From NCBI GenBank assembly GCA_004555915.1, contig SFJM01000005.1:29073-93072 (forward strand): DNA of 64,000 nucleotides, written 5' to 3'. The notes under the pieces were generated by a model. The model searched no databases. It was given only the letters and a program-made list of their open reading frames with translations, and had not been told where the DNA came from. The position numbers were made by a program, and so were the translations under genes. The stretch comes from Clostridiales bacterium (lineage in GTDB: Bacteria > Bacillota > Clostridia > Oscillospirales > Butyricicoccaceae). Positions 15,835 to 25,868 of this stretch are shown piece after piece (the stretch's first letter is position 1; each line of letters begins with the position of its first letter).

Positions 15835-17937
15835 CTAGATCGCCTGATCCGCCGCATTCTGTTGTTTTCTATGCCGCAGGGTTGCCAGAACCACAGATTT
15901 TGTGATATCTGCCTTCCCCTTGAACGGGCGCATCCTGATATGTAACAGGTTGTTTTTGAAATGATAGCTCAGCAGGCAGCTCTCGGAAAATACATCCAGA
16001 CAGACAAACAGCTTGCCGATATTGATCATCCGGCGGGATTCATAGGAAATCCGGCGGGATAAGGTGTTATATGGTGCGGTCAGCTTACCGCCCTGCGCCC
16101 GGGAAATAATATGCCGCCATACGGCAACCAGATCAGCCCGGTTGGGATACAGCATATTCACCTGGGAATCCGTCAATTCCTGTCCGTTGATGAAATTGGA
16201 ATAGCAGGACAGGAAATAATGATCCTTTTCCAGCTCACAGTCACTCAGCCGGATATCCTTGAGCATCAGCTGGATATTTTGCCGTCCACGGAAATGGTTG
16301 ATTTCCAGACTGAATGCGGCATCCACCATATCGCCCTGTACCACCGGGCATCCGCCGGAGCCGGTGCCAAACAGCATGGCGGTAAACCGCCGCCCCTCCT
16401 TAATCAGGGACATTTTCAGATGCCGGTCACTGGAAATCGGGGTGATTTCCTCCACCGTCAGTTCCCGCATCGCAAAAATCGGCTCCCGGTTTCCCATGCC
16501 ATAGGGCTCCAGAATCGCAAGCTCCCGGATTGCCTCAAGGGAAATGTCATCCGGTGAAATCAGACAGTCTACGTTGACCACCGGCATCAGATCCTCTTCG
16601 CTGATGTTTTCCCTTGCGTAGGCACAGATGCTTTCCTTAAACGCCGGCAGATTTTCTCTGGTAATCGTCAAACCTGCTGCCAGTGCGTGACCGCCAAATT
16701 TTTCCAGAAAGGCGGAGCTGTGTTCCAGCGCTTCAAACAGATTGAATCCATTCACCGAACGGCCGGAGCCTTTTCCCAGATCGCCGTCCAGCGAAATCAG
16801 CACGGTGGGACATCCATACCGGTCAGAAATGCGGGAGGATACAATGCCGATGACACCATGGTGCCAGTTCTCTCCCCACAGAACAATCATACGATCCTCC
16901 TGCGGGTCATATTCCTTCTGCAGTACGTCAAATGCCTGCTTAAGAATGGCATTTTCCGCGTTCTGCCGTTCCTTGTTCTGGCAGCACAGCATCACGGCGA
17001 TCTCCTGGGCACGGCTGGGACTGTCTGTCAGAAACAGCTCTGCTGCCTGATCTGCACAGCCCATGCGTCCTGCAGCATTGATCCGCGGTGCAAGCGTGAA
17101 GCTTACCAGCGAAGAGGTAACCCTGCGTTCCTCCACACCAGCTTCCCGCATCAGCATGCGCAGCCCGGGATTTTCTGTCTGCTGCAGCAGTGCCAGCCCA
17201 TAGGTGACAATAATGCGGTTTTCACCCTGCAGTAGCATGACATCTGCAATCGTTCCGACTGCCACCAGATCGAGATAGCCTGTCAGGACATCCTGCCAGC
17301 CCTCTGCTCCGGCCATGGCACAAATCAGCTTGAATACCACGCCCACACCGGCCAGGTCCTTAAACGGATAGCTGCTGTCCGAACGCTTGGGATTCACAAT
17401 TGCGATGGCATCCGGCAGGGCATCCTTGCACTCATGATGGTCGGTTACGACAACCTTTAAACCGATTTCCTTCGCATAAGCGATTTCCTCCGTGGCTGTA
17501 ATGCCGGAATCCACCGTGACAACCATTGAAACGCCCTGTTCCTTCAGCTGCAGCAAAGCAGCCTTGTTCAGGCCATACCCCTCGGTCAGGCGATCCGGGA
17601 TATAATGGCTGCACACGGCTCCCCTGCTCTTCAGATAGCGGACGAGTACACAGGTGGAGGTAATGCCATCCACATCATAATCGCCAAATACAGCGATATG
17701 CTCTCCTGCCGCAATTGCTTTCGTGATTGCATCCACGGCAGCGTGCATATCCGGCAGCAAAAACGGGTCATGCAGCCCGGACAGGTCATGGCTGAGAAAG
17801 CCTGCGGCCTTCTCCGGTGTGTCCATGCCTCGCGCACACAGAACTGCTGCCGTCAAAGGTGCGTATCCGTACTGATTGGTCAGCTTACGGATGGCATCAA
17901 TATCCGGCCAGGCAATGTTCCATTTTTTTGTTTTCAT
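15835..17937 (-). CDS. recJ: Single-stranded-DNA-specific exonuclease RecJ
   Basis: A 700-residue DHH-family nuclease. It has GDYDVDG (85-91), TDHHE (165-169), the DHHA1 motif SGRSVNGFNL with FGGHALAAG, then an OB domain (about 450-560) and a C-terminal extension. RecJ degrades single-stranded DNA 5' to 3' in recombination and repair. It is the first gene of recJ-rel-dtd. The 198-base gap upstream holds the uvrA terminator and AT-rich sequence likely to contain the promoter. Confidence 0.95.
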   Translation of the reverse strand: MKTKKWNIAWPDIDAIRKLTNQYGYAPLTAAVLCARGMDTPEKAAGFLSHDLSGLHDPFLLPDMHAAVDAITKAIAAGEHIAVFGDYDVDGITSTCVLVRYLKSRGAVCSHYIPDRLTEGYGLNKAALLQLKEQGVSMVVTVDSGITATEEIAYAKEIGLKVVVTDHHECKDALPDAIAIVNPKRSDSSYPFKDLAGVGVVFKLICAMAGAEGWQDVLTGYLDLVAVGTIADVMLLQGENRIIVTYGLALLQQTENPGLRMLMREAGVEERRVTSSLVSFTLAPRINAAGRMGCADQAAELFLTDSPSRAQEIAVMLCCQNKERQNAENAILKQAFDVLQKEYDPQEDRMIVLWGENWHHGVIGIVSSRISDRYGCPTVLISLDGDLGKGSGRSVNGFNLFEALEHSSAFLEKFGGHALAAGLTITRENLPAFKESICAYARENISEEDLMPVVNVDCLISPDDISLEAIRELAILEPYGMGNREPIFAMRELTVEEITPISSDRHLKMSLIKEGRRFTAMLFGTGSGGCPVVQGDMVDAAFSLEINHFRGRQNIQLMLKDIRLSDCELEKDHYFLSCYSNFINGQELTDSQVNMLYPNRADLVAVWRHIISRAQGGKLTAPYNTLSRRISYESRRMINIGKLFVCLDVFSESCLLSYHFKNNLLHIRMRPFKGKADITKSVVLATLRHRKQQNAADQAI

Positions 17938-18092
17938 TGCAACTCCTCATTTTTATTTCAATTCGCTTTCTATTATAACAAAAAAACCACACTGCCACAA
18001 GTTTTTAGACAAAAATTACAAAAAACCTGCTCAAATCCGCTGCCCTTGGAACTATTTTCACGGAAAACGCGCCCAAACCGGAACAAAAGTGC

Positions 18093-18126
18093 AAAAAAAC
18101 AGGCCGATACTGTGTACCAGCCTGTT
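18093..18126 (-). terminator. Intrinsic terminator after uvrA
   Basis: AACAGGC (18098-18104) and GCCTGTT (18120-18126) form the stem. On the minus strand it is followed by a run of seven T. It lies ten bases after the uvrA stop. Confidence 0.8.
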
Positions 18127-18135
18127 TGTTACGAT

Positions 18136-20961
18136 TTATTCTGTCAGATATTTGTGAAGATATTGTCCGGTGTAGGACTGCGGGCACCGGGCAATCTCCT
18201 CCGGCGTACCGGTGCAGACGATCTGTCCGCCGCCGTCACCGCCCTCGGGGCCCAGATCAATGATATGATCCGCCACTTTGATGACATCCAGATTGTGTTC
18301 AATGACAACCACCGTATTGCCCGCATCCACCAGCTTCTGCAGGACATCCACCAGACGATGGACATCTGCCACATGCAGGCCGGTGGTGGGCTCATCCAGA
18401 ATATACATGGTGCGTCCGGTTGCCCGTTTGGACAGCTCTGTTGCCAGCTTGACACGCTGGCTTTCACCGCCGGACAGCGTGGTGGAAGCCTGGCCCAGCG
18501 CCACATAGCCCAGGCCGACCTCCTGCAGGGTCAGCAGGCGGCGATGAATCTTGGGTACATTCTCAAAAAAGTCTACCGCTTCATCCACTGTCATTTCCAG
18601 CACTTCCGCAATGTTTTTGCCCTTGTACCGCACCTCCAGTGTTTCCTTGTTGTAGCGTTTTCCCTTGCATACCTCACAGGGAACATACAGGTCGGGCAAA
18701 AAGTGCATTTCAATCTTCAGCAGACCGTCACCGGTGCACGCTTCACACCGTCCGCCCTTGACATTGAACGAGAAACGTCCGGGACCATACGCACGCATTT
18801 TGGCATCCTGCGTCTGGGCGAACAATGAACGGATATCATTGAACAGTCCCGTATAGGTTGCCGGATTGGAACGCGGTGTCCGTCCAATCGGCGCCTGGTC
18901 AATCCGGATGACCTTGTCCAGATTTTCGATTCCCAACACCTTGCCGAATTTTCCCGGTTTGCACTTGGCACGGTTCAGCCTGGAGGCAAGCTCCTTGTAG
19001 AGGATCTCATTGACAAAGGAGGATTTGCCGCTGCCGGACACACCTGTAATGCAGGTCAGCGTTCCCAGCGGGATGGTAAACGTCTGATTCCTCAGATTAT
19101 TGACCGCACATTCTGTAAAGGTGATCTCCTTGCCATTCCCGGTTCTTCTGCGATTTGGAACCAGAATACGACGTTTTTTACTCAAATACTGGCCAGTCAC
19201 AGATTGTTCACATGCAAGCAGCCCTTTTACATCGCCGGAGTAGATAATTTCGCCGCCATTGGTGCCGGCAGCCGGTCCCACATCAATAATATGGTCTGCA
19301 GCATACATGGTATCCTCATCATGCTCCACCACAATCAGTGTATTGCCCATATCCCGCAGCTTTTTCAGGGTTGCCAGCAGCTTGTCATTGTCCCGCTGAT
19401 GCAGTCCGATGGACGGTTCATCCAGAATATACAGCACCCCCATCAGGGCAGAGCCGATCTGTGTCGCCAGACGGATGCGCTGGCTTTCACCGCCGGACAG
19501 GGTTGCGGACCCACGTGCCAGTGTCAGGTAACCCAGTCCCACATTTTGCAAAAAGCCAAGTCTGGATCGAACCTCCTTCAAAATGCGGTCCGCAATCAGC
19601 ATCTTCTGATGGGACAGCTGCAGCTGGTCAAGAAACGCCAGCTCACGATCCACCGGCATTTCACAAAATTCCATGATATTCAGCCCGCCGACGGTAACCG
19701 CCAGCAGCTCTTTTTTCAGCCTGCTCCCGCCGCATTCCGGGCATGGGATCTCCCGCATGCTCTCTTCAATTTCCGCCCGCGCCCATTCGGAATTGGTTTC
19801 CTTGTAGCGGCGTTCCATATTGCGGATAATGCCCTCAAAAGGCTGCTCCATCTTCCCGCCGGAATAGCGTGACACATGAAGCGTCAGCTTTTCCTTGCCG
19901 GTGCCGTACAGCAGTGCATGCATAGCCTCTTTTGACAGCTCCGCAATCGGTATATCCAGCGTAAAGCCAAAGCGTTCCCCCAGCGCATCATAATACATCC
20001 GTGCGATGCTGCCGCTGTCGCAGCTGCTCCATCCACTGGCCTGAATCGCACCCTGCCGGATAGACAGCTTTTTGTCCGGTATAACACTTTCCGGATCAAT
20101 TTTCATCTGCATACCCAGACCGGTACATACCGGACAGGCACCATAGGGATTGTTAAAGGAAAACATCCGCGGTGTCAGCTCTTCAATGGAAACGCCGCAG
20201 TCGTCACAGGCATAATTCTGCGAAAAGGACAGGGTTTCCCCGTCGATGATATCTGCCAGCATCAGGCCGCCGGTCAGTGCGCAGGCGGTTTCCACTGAAT
20301 CATTCATACGGCTGCGGATTTCCGGCTTGATTACCAGTCTGTCCACGACGATTTCAATGCTGTGTTTTTTATTCTTCTCCAGCTGGATTTCCTCGGAAAG
20401 ATCATAAAGGTTCCCATCCACACGCACACGGACATAGCCGCTTTTGCGCGCATCCTTGAATACCTTCTGATGCTCACCCTTTCGCTGCCGGACAACCGGT
20501 GCGAGAATCTGCACACGGGTACGCTCCGGCAGCCCCATCAGCTGGTCAACAATCTGGTCGATGGTCTGCTGTTTGATCTCCTTGCCGCATTTCGGACAGT
20601 GGGGCGTGCCTGCCCGTGCCCACAGCAGTCGCAGGTAATCATAAACCTCGGTTACCGTACCCACGGTGGAACGGGGATTGCGGCTGGTGGTTTTCTGATC
20701 AATAGAAATTGCCGGCGACAAACCCTCAATATAATCCACATCCGGCTTGTCCATCTGTCCGAGAAACTGCCGGGCATAGGAAGACAGGGATTCCACATAC
20801 CGCCGCTGGCCTTCCGCATAAATCGTGTCAAAGGCAAGGGAGGATTTGCCGCTGCCGGAAAGTCCGGTCAGCACAACCAGCTTATCCCGTGGAATCCATA
20901 CCTCCACATTTTTTAAATTGTGCTCTCTGGCACCTTTTACGTGTATATATTTTTCCTGCAT
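18136..20961 (-). CDS. uvrA: Excinuclease ABC subunit A
   Basis: A 941-residue protein of normal UvrA length with two ABC ATPase halves. Walker A motifs are GLSGSGKSS (about 31-39) and GVSGSGKSS (near 640); signature motifs are SGGESQRIRLA and SGGESQRVKLA. Zinc-binding cysteines occur at CPKCG, CDDCG and, in the second half, CEACTGDG...CEVCKG. UvrA scans DNA and loads UvrB onto lesions in nucleotide excision repair. It follows uvrB by 18 bases and should be under the same SOS promoter. Confidence 0.97.
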   Translation of the reverse strand: MQEKYIHVKGAREHNLKNVEVWIPRDKLVVLTGLSGSGKSSLAFDTIYAEGQRRYVESLSSYARQFLGQMDKPDVDYIEGLSPAISIDQKTTSRNPRSTVGTVTEVYDYLRLLWARAGTPHCPKCGKEIKQQTIDQIVDQLMGLPERTRVQILAPVVRQRKGEHQKVFKDARKSGYVRVRVDGNLYDLSEEIQLEKNKKHSIEIVVDRLVIKPEIRSRMNDSVETACALTGGLMLADIIDGETLSFSQNYACDDCGVSIEELTPRMFSFNNPYGACPVCTGLGMQMKIDPESVIPDKKLSIRQGAIQASGWSSCDSGSIARMYYDALGERFGFTLDIPIAELSKEAMHALLYGTGKEKLTLHVSRYSGGKMEQPFEGIIRNMERRYKETNSEWARAEIEESMREIPCPECGGSRLKKELLAVTVGGLNIMEFCEMPVDRELAFLDQLQLSHQKMLIADRILKEVRSRLGFLQNVGLGYLTLARGSATLSGGESQRIRLATQIGSALMGVLYILDEPSIGLHQRDNDKLLATLKKLRDMGNTLIVVEHDEDTMYAADHIIDVGPAAGTNGGEIIYSGDVKGLLACEQSVTGQYLSKKRRILVPNRRRTGNGKEITFTECAVNNLRNQTFTIPLGTLTCITGVSGSGKSSFVNEILYKELASRLNRAKCKPGKFGKVLGIENLDKVIRIDQAPIGRTPRSNPATYTGLFNDIRSLFAQTQDAKMRAYGPGRFSFNVKGGRCEACTGDGLLKIEMHFLPDLYVPCEVCKGKRYNKETLEVRYKGKNIAEVLEMTVDEAVDFFENVPKIHRRLLTLQEVGLGYVALGQASTTLSGGESQRVKLATELSKRATGRTMYILDEPTTGLHVADVHRLVDVLQKLVDAGNTVVVIEHNLDVIKVADHIIDLGPEGGDGGGQIVCTGTPEEIARCPQSYTGQYLHKYLTE

Positions 20962-20979
20962 GGATGTTATTTCTCCTGC

Positions 20980-22947
20980 TTACGCTTGTTCTTCCAGTGC
21001 ATGAATCTGATCGCGCAGGTCTGCTGCCAGCTCAAACTCCAGCATTTTTGCCGCTTCCTTCATCTGCCTGCGCAGGACGGCAATCTGCTGCAGACGCTGT
21101 GTCTTTGTCAGCTTGCGTTTGCTGATAACCGAACCAATTTCCGTGCTCGGTGCAGAAATTTCAATCACATCATGCACTTGCTTGACAATGGTTTTCGGCA
21201 CGATGCCATGGGCTTCATTGAACTGCATCTGGATGGTACGACGGCGTTCGGTCTCCTTTATCGCCCGGTCCATGGACGGCGTGATGGTATCCGCATACAG
21301 AATGACCTGACCGTTGGCATTTCGTGCCGCACGTCCGATGGTCTGCACCAGCGCGGTTTCCGAACGCAGGAAGCCCTCTTTATCCGCATCCAGAATCGCT
21401 ACCAGCGATACCTCCGGCAGGTCAAGTCCCTCACGCAGCAGGTTGATGCCAACCAGTACATCAAACAGACCAAGACGCAGGTCCCGAATGATTTCCATTC
21501 GTTCGATGGTTTTCACATCGTGGTGCAGATAGCGCACACGAATGCCCGCATTTTCCAGATACGCGGTCAGATCCTCCGCCATCTTGACGGTCAGCGTGGT
21601 CACCAGAACACGTTCCTTGAGCTCTGCCCGCTCATGGATTTCCCCAATCAGGTCATCAATCTGTCCCTCGATGGGACGCACATGGATTTCCGGGTCAAGC
21701 AGACCGGTGGGACGGATCAGCTGCTCCACAATCTGGCTGGAACGGCTTTTCTCAAAATCCGACGGTGTGGCACTGACATAAATCACCTGATTGATGCGCT
21801 GCTGGAATTCCTCAAAATTCAGCGGCCGGTTATCCAGTGCCGACGGCAGACGAAATCCATTGTCAATCAGGCTCTTTTTCCGCGCCTGGTCGCCATGGTA
21901 CATGGCACGTACCTGAGGCAGTGTCACATGGGACTCGTCAATAATCATCAAAAAGTCCTTTGGGAAATAGTCCATCAGCGTATAGGGTGCAGAACCCGGT
22001 TCCCTGCCGGAAATGACCCGGGAATAGTTCTCAATACCGCTGCAAAAGCCGATTTCCTGCATCATTTCCATGTCATAACGGGTACGCTGTCCGATACGCT
22101 GCGCTTCCACGAGCTTTTCATGCTCCTCAAACCACGCGACCCGCTCCTTCATCTCCCGTTCGATTTCCTGCAGGGCTGCCTCCATCTTATCCTTCGGCGT
22201 GACGTAATGGGACGCCGGATAAATGGCGGCATGCTGTACTTCCCGCAGCCGTTCCCCGGTCAGCGGGTTGACCTCGCTGATCCGGTCGATTTCATCCCCG
22301 AAAAATTCAATGCGATAGGCAAAGGAATCGGTATATACCGGCCAGATTTCCACGGTATCCCCACGCACCCGGAATCGGTTTCGTTCAAAGGCAATGTCAT
22401 TCCGTTCGTACTGGATGTCTGTCAGACGGCGCATCAGCTCCTCATAGGGAAACTCCATGCCCGGACGCAGGGATACCACCATGTTTTTATAGTCAATCGG
22501 GTCACCCAGCGAATAGATGCACGATACCGATGCGACAATGATGACATCCTCCCGTTCAAACAGGGCTGAGGTTGCCGAATGGCGCAGCCGTTCAATTTCA
22601 TCATTGATGGAGGAATCCTTTTCAATATACGTGTCCGTAGACGCAATATAGGCCTCCGGCTGATAGTAATCATAATAGGATACAAAAAATTCCACCGCGT
22701 TATGGGGGAAGAATTCACGCAGCTCGGAGCAGAGCTGCGCCGCCAGTGTTTTGTTATGCGCCAGCACCAGCGTGGGCTTCTGCACCTTCTGAATGATATT
22801 CGCCATGGTAAAGGTCTTGCCGGAGCCGGTAACGCCCAGCAGGGTCTGTTCCGTAAAGCCCAGCTGGATTCCCTGTGCAAGCTTTTCAATTGCCTCCGGC
22901 TGATCGCCTGCCGGCTTGTATTCCGATACAATTTCAAATTTTGGCAT
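20980..22947 (-). CDS. uvrB: Excinuclease ABC subunit B
   Basis: A 655-residue DEAD/H-type helicase-like protein: YKPAGDQPEAIEKL near the start, Walker A GVTGSGKT (38-45), the beta-hairpin region, helicase C motifs, TIGRAARN and a C-terminal UVR domain (about 615-650) that contacts UvrC. It verifies damage delivered by UvrA. The GAGGAGG site precedes the ATG. Upstream is a consensus promoter with a LexA-type box touching the -35 element, so the uvrBA operon is probably part of the SOS response, as in Bacillus. Confidence 0.97.
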   Translation of the reverse strand: MPKFEIVSEYKPAGDQPEAIEKLAQGIQLGFTEQTLLGVTGSGKTFTMANIIQKVQKPTLVLAHNKTLAAQLCSELREFFPHNAVEFFVSYYDYYQPEAYIASTDTYIEKDSSINDEIERLRHSATSALFEREDVIIVASVSCIYSLGDPIDYKNMVVSLRPGMEFPYEELMRRLTDIQYERNDIAFERNRFRVRGDTVEIWPVYTDSFAYRIEFFGDEIDRISEVNPLTGERLREVQHAAIYPASHYVTPKDKMEAALQEIEREMKERVAWFEEHEKLVEAQRIGQRTRYDMEMMQEIGFCSGIENYSRVISGREPGSAPYTLMDYFPKDFLMIIDESHVTLPQVRAMYHGDQARKKSLIDNGFRLPSALDNRPLNFEEFQQRINQVIYVSATPSDFEKSRSSQIVEQLIRPTGLLDPEIHVRPIEGQIDDLIGEIHERAELKERVLVTTLTVKMAEDLTAYLENAGIRVRYLHHDVKTIERMEIIRDLRLGLFDVLVGINLLREGLDLPEVSLVAILDADKEGFLRSETALVQTIGRAARNANGQVILYADTITPSMDRAIKETERRRTIQMQFNEAHGIVPKTIVKQVHDVIEISAPSTEIGSVISKRKLTKTQRLQQIAVLRRQMKEAAKMLEFELAADLRDQIHALEEQA

Positions 22948-22973
22948 TGGCTGTGCACCTCCTCGTGTATCCT

Positions 22974-23014
22974 ATTATATACGACTGGCCTGACATTTTC
23001 AAGAACAAGTGTTC
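22974..23014 (-). promoter_or_regulatory. uvrBA promoter with LexA (SOS) box
   Basis: On the minus strand TTGAAA (22997-23002), 17 bases and TATAAT (22974-22979) form the promoter. Directly upstream the palindrome GAAC-N4-GTTC lies at 23003-23014; read on the minus strand it is CGAACACTTGTTCT, close to the Gram-positive LexA/DinR consensus CGAACRNRYGTTYG. Bound LexA would cover the -35 element. Confidence 0.8.
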
Positions 23015-23020
23015 GGATTT

Positions 23021-23701
23021 TTACAGTGTGAGCTGTCGGCTTGCCGCCAGCGAGGTCCATTTATCCTCTGCAATGATGATATGATCTACCAGACGCACAT
23101 CAATCTTGCTCAGCAGCTCCCGGACATTCCGTGTCTGCATGATATCCGCCCGGGACGGCATACAATGCCCTCTTGGATGGTTATGTGCCAGCACCACCTC
23201 TGCCGCATTGTACTGCAGCACGCACTGTACCAGCTTCCGCATGTTGATTTTCACCGAGGAAGCACTTCCTTCCCCGATATCACAGACACGGATGATTTTA
23301 CAGCTGTTGTCCAGCAGGACAATGGTCAGCTGCTCCCGTGGTCTGCCGACATAATAGCCCTTTAAGTATTCCGCAATCTTTTCCGTATTATTGCACACTA
23401 CGCCTTTCAGCTTGGAGGTCTGGTAGCGGCGGAATACCTGCGGCAGCATATGCAAAAAATTTGCGGATGCAGGTCCCATGCCCTTTACCTTCTGTAAATC
23501 CTGCGGTGCCGCTTCCATCACGCTGGCCAGAGAACCGAATTCTTCGATCAGCTGATGTGCCAGCGGATTGACATCGCCCCGTGGAATGGTATAAAACAGC
23601 AGGAGTTCCAGTATTTCATGATCCGCAAAATTATCCAGTCCATGCTCGGCAAATCTGGTCCGCATCCGTTCACGATGGTTTTTATGTATCTCCCCTGACA
23701 T
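23021..23701 (-). CDS. radC: RadC-family JAB-domain protein
   Basis: A 226-residue protein. Residues about 1-100 form the N-terminal helix-hairpin-helix region (KVKGMGPASANFL), and the rest is a JAB/MPN domain with HNHPRGHCMPSRAD, the JAMM zinc ligands H-x-H and D. Despite the name, the family's role in DNA repair is not supported and its function is uncertain. The ATG at 23701 has AAGGAG eight bases upstream; the longer open frame runs into the neighbouring gene. It is the last gene of a GNAT-MocR-radC set. Confidence 0.9.
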   Translation of the reverse strand: MSGEIHKNHRERMRTRFAEHGLDNFADHEILELLLFYTIPRGDVNPLAHQLIEEFGSLASVMEAAPQDLQKVKGMGPASANFLHMLPQVFRRYQTSKLKGVVCNNTEKIAEYLKGYYVGRPREQLTIVLLDNSCKIIRVCDIGEGSASSVKINMRKLVQCVLQYNAAEVVLAHNHPRGHCMPSRADIMQTRNVRELLSKIDVRLVDHIIIAEDKWTSLAASRQLTL

Positions 23702-23720
23702 ATGTATGTCTCCTTCCACA

Positions 23721-25070
23721 TTAGCTCCATGCATCCCGCAGCCGCGCGATGGCATGTTCAATCTCTTCCTCTGATATCCCTGCACTGGATAGATAAAAGT
23801 CTGTTTTTGCCGCAGCACGTTTTCCCATCTGATATGAGGACATGGGGACAATATCCACACCGGCCTCCCGTGCCTGTGCGCACATTTCCTCCGCATCCCC
23901 TGTTCCTAAAATCGAGACCACCACATGCAGTCCGGTATCATTGGGTCGTACCACTGCTCTGGAACCAAAATACTCTGCGAACGCTTCCATAATCCGTGCA
24001 TTTTTGTGGGCATAGATCCTGCGCAGGCGGCGAACCTGCTTTTCCAGCCGTCCTTCCTCAATAAAACGCGCCATCGTCAGCTGTTCCATGGTACTGGAGG
24101 TCTGGTTATAATTTCGGGCAACCCTGCGATACAGCGGCAGAATTCTTGGTGGCAGAACCGCATAGCTGATGCGAATGGACGGCGGCAGAAGCTTGGAGAA
24201 CGTTCCAAGATAGATGACATTTTCCCCGGAATCCAATGCGGACAGCGTTGCCAGCGGTTTTCCGGTATATCGCAGCTCCCCGTCATAATCATCCTCAAAG
24301 ATGATGGCATTCCGTTTCTGTGCCCACTGCAGCAGCTTCACACGCTTGTTGTGGGTCAGGCTTACGCCGGATGGAAAGGAATGCGAGGGGGAAATATACA
24401 GCATATTCGCCCCGGATTCCTCCAGCTGCTTCAGGTCAATGCCGGATGCACTTCCCGGAATGAACACTGTATCATATCCATGGTCGGTAAAGACCCGGCA
24501 CCCCTTGCGGAAGCCCGGATCTTCAAAGGCAATCCGTTGTGCGGACTTATCAAACATTTCGCACAGCACACCCAGCAGGCTCTGGATGCCTGCACTGATG
24601 ACCACATGCTCCGGCGTGGTATAAACGCCCCGCCCGGCAGACAGATAGCGTGCAATCTGTTCCCGCAGTGCATATTCGCCCTGATTTTCACCATAACCGA
24701 GAAATGGCGCACTGTCCATCATAACTGAACGGGACAATTTGCGCCAGATATCAAAATCAAACAGCACCGGATCCATCCGGTGGCCGGAGAAATCATATTT
24801 ACATTGTTCCTGTTTGGGTTCCGGCTCCACAGGCTGACTGACCGGTGAACGATGAGGAACATCGTTGACATAATAGCCGCTCTGCGGAATGCAGTTGACG
24901 ATACCATCCGCACACAGGTGCTCATAGGCAGTTTCCACGGTGGTGCGGCTGACAGCGGAATCCCGTGTCATCTGGCGGATCGATGGCAGCCGCATGCCCG
25001 GCCCCAGCCGTCCGGCTTCAATTTCCTCCCGCAGCTGCCGGTACAGCTTCAGATACAGCAGCTCACTCAT
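23721..25070 (-). CDS. MocR/PdxR-type GntR transcription regulator with aminotransferase-like domain
   Basis: A 449-residue fusion. Residues about 5-75 form a winged GntR helix-turn-helix (RLPSIRQMTRDSAVSRTTVE, AYEHLCADG), then a linker, then a class I aminotransferase fold with VISAGIQSLLG, FEDDYDGELRY and the PLP lysine in YLGTFSKLLPP. Such MocR proteins sense PLP or amino-acid adducts and often regulate nearby genes. No pdxST or gabT genes are adjacent, so the target is unclear; the GNAT gene it overlaps is one candidate. The ATG at 25070 overlaps that gene's end. Confidence 0.88.
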   Translation of the reverse strand: MSELLYLKLYRQLREEIEAGRLGPGMRLPSIRQMTRDSAVSRTTVETAYEHLCADGIVNCIPQSGYYVNDVPHRSPVSQPVEPEPKQEQCKYDFSGHRMDPVLFDFDIWRKLSRSVMMDSAPFLGYGENQGEYALREQIARYLSAGRGVYTTPEHVVISAGIQSLLGVLCEMFDKSAQRIAFEDPGFRKGCRVFTDHGYDTVFIPGSASGIDLKQLEESGANMLYISPSHSFPSGVSLTHNKRVKLLQWAQKRNAIIFEDDYDGELRYTGKPLATLSALDSGENVIYLGTFSKLLPPSIRISYAVLPPRILPLYRRVARNYNQTSSTMEQLTMARFIEEGRLEKQVRRLRRIYAHKNARIMEAFAEYFGSRAVVRPNDTGLHVVVSILGTGDAEEMCAQAREAGVDIVPMSSYQMGKRAAAKTDFYLSSAGISEEEIEHAIARLRDAWS

Positions 25071-25689
25071 GGCACACCTGCACACTCCGTGGTTCATGTA
25101 CCAGCTTTTCCCGTTCCCGCAGCACCTGTGCACAGTACGCACCATCCCGGATCTGCGGATATGGAACAATCGGCGCAGGTTCACCCTCATGATGGCGCAG
25201 GGATTTGCCCATCCAGATGACATCCCGCCACTTGCCGAATTTGTACATGCTCTTATGGTATGCTCCCATGCGTTCAAAGCCCATGGCCATATGGAACGCC
25301 ATGCTCCGGGGATTCGGGCAGGTAATGCCGACATAAATGCTATAATATCCCTGATAGGTCAGGATATCAAATAATGCGCGGTACAGAGCGGATGCAATGC
25401 CCCGACGATGGAACCCCATGCGCGTATAAATGGAGGTTTCACAGGACCACTGATATCCTGCACGCTTGCGGTGCGGCGATGCATAGCCGTACCCCGCAAT
25501 CTGTCCGTTGATAACACAACAAAGCCAGGGCGTTTTTGCCATATAGCTCCGAATCCGTCCGCGGAACTCCTCCAGCGTCGGCGGTGCGTATTCACTTGTT
25601 ACGGTTGTATGGAGGACATATGGGGTATATAATGCCAGCATTTCCTCCGCATCTGCTTCCGTTGCCGGACGAATGATGATATGCTCCAA
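25063..25689 (-). CDS. GNAT N-acetyltransferase (phosphinothricin acetyltransferase-like)
   Basis: About 208 residues. The N-terminal 160 residues are a GNAT domain close to the Pat/YncA group (IIIRPATEADAEEMLALYTPYV, RRGIASALYRALFDILTYQG, GITCPNPRSMAFHMAMGFE). The C-terminal 40 residues are basic and not typical. It transfers acetyl from acetyl-CoA to an amine; the natural substrate is unknown. No ATG is available. I chose TTG at 25689 because AAGGAAG sits just upstream and a TATAAT at about 25753 would put the transcription start close to the alternative TTG at 25734. Confidence 0.82.
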   Translation of the reverse strand: MEHIIIRPATEADAEEMLALYTPYVLHTTVTSEYAPPTLEEFRGRIRSYMAKTPWLCCVINGQIAGYGYASPHRKRAGYQWSCETSIYTRMGFHRRGIASALYRALFDILTYQGYYSIYVGITCPNPRSMAFHMAMGFERMGAYHKSMYKFGKWRDVIWMGKSLRHHEGEPAPIVPYPQIRDGAYCAQVLREREKLVHEPRSVQVCHE

Positions 25690-25818
25690 TACAAATACTT
25701 CCTTACATAAAAACTGATCTGATTTACGCTTCAATGATTCATACGGAATATATTATATCATTTTTTTAACCGTCAGAAAAGACCTTTTGTCGATTTGCAT
25801 GGATTTCTCTGCTGAGAA

Positions 25819-25847
25819 TTGCATCTGAGCACAGGATATAGTATAAT
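25819..25847 (+). promoter_or_regulatory. Promoter of the cytidylate kinase-like gene
   Basis: TTGCAT (25819-25824), a 17-base spacer and TATAAT (25842-25847) on the plus strand, followed by AAAGGAGGG and the ATG at 25869. Confidence 0.75.
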
Positions 25848-25868
25848 GAATAAAAGGAGGGCGTTGCA

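Noticed and set aside
20920..22569. 549-codon plus-strand frame opposite uvrB
   Set aside because: A shadow of uvrB without a domain or ribosome site.
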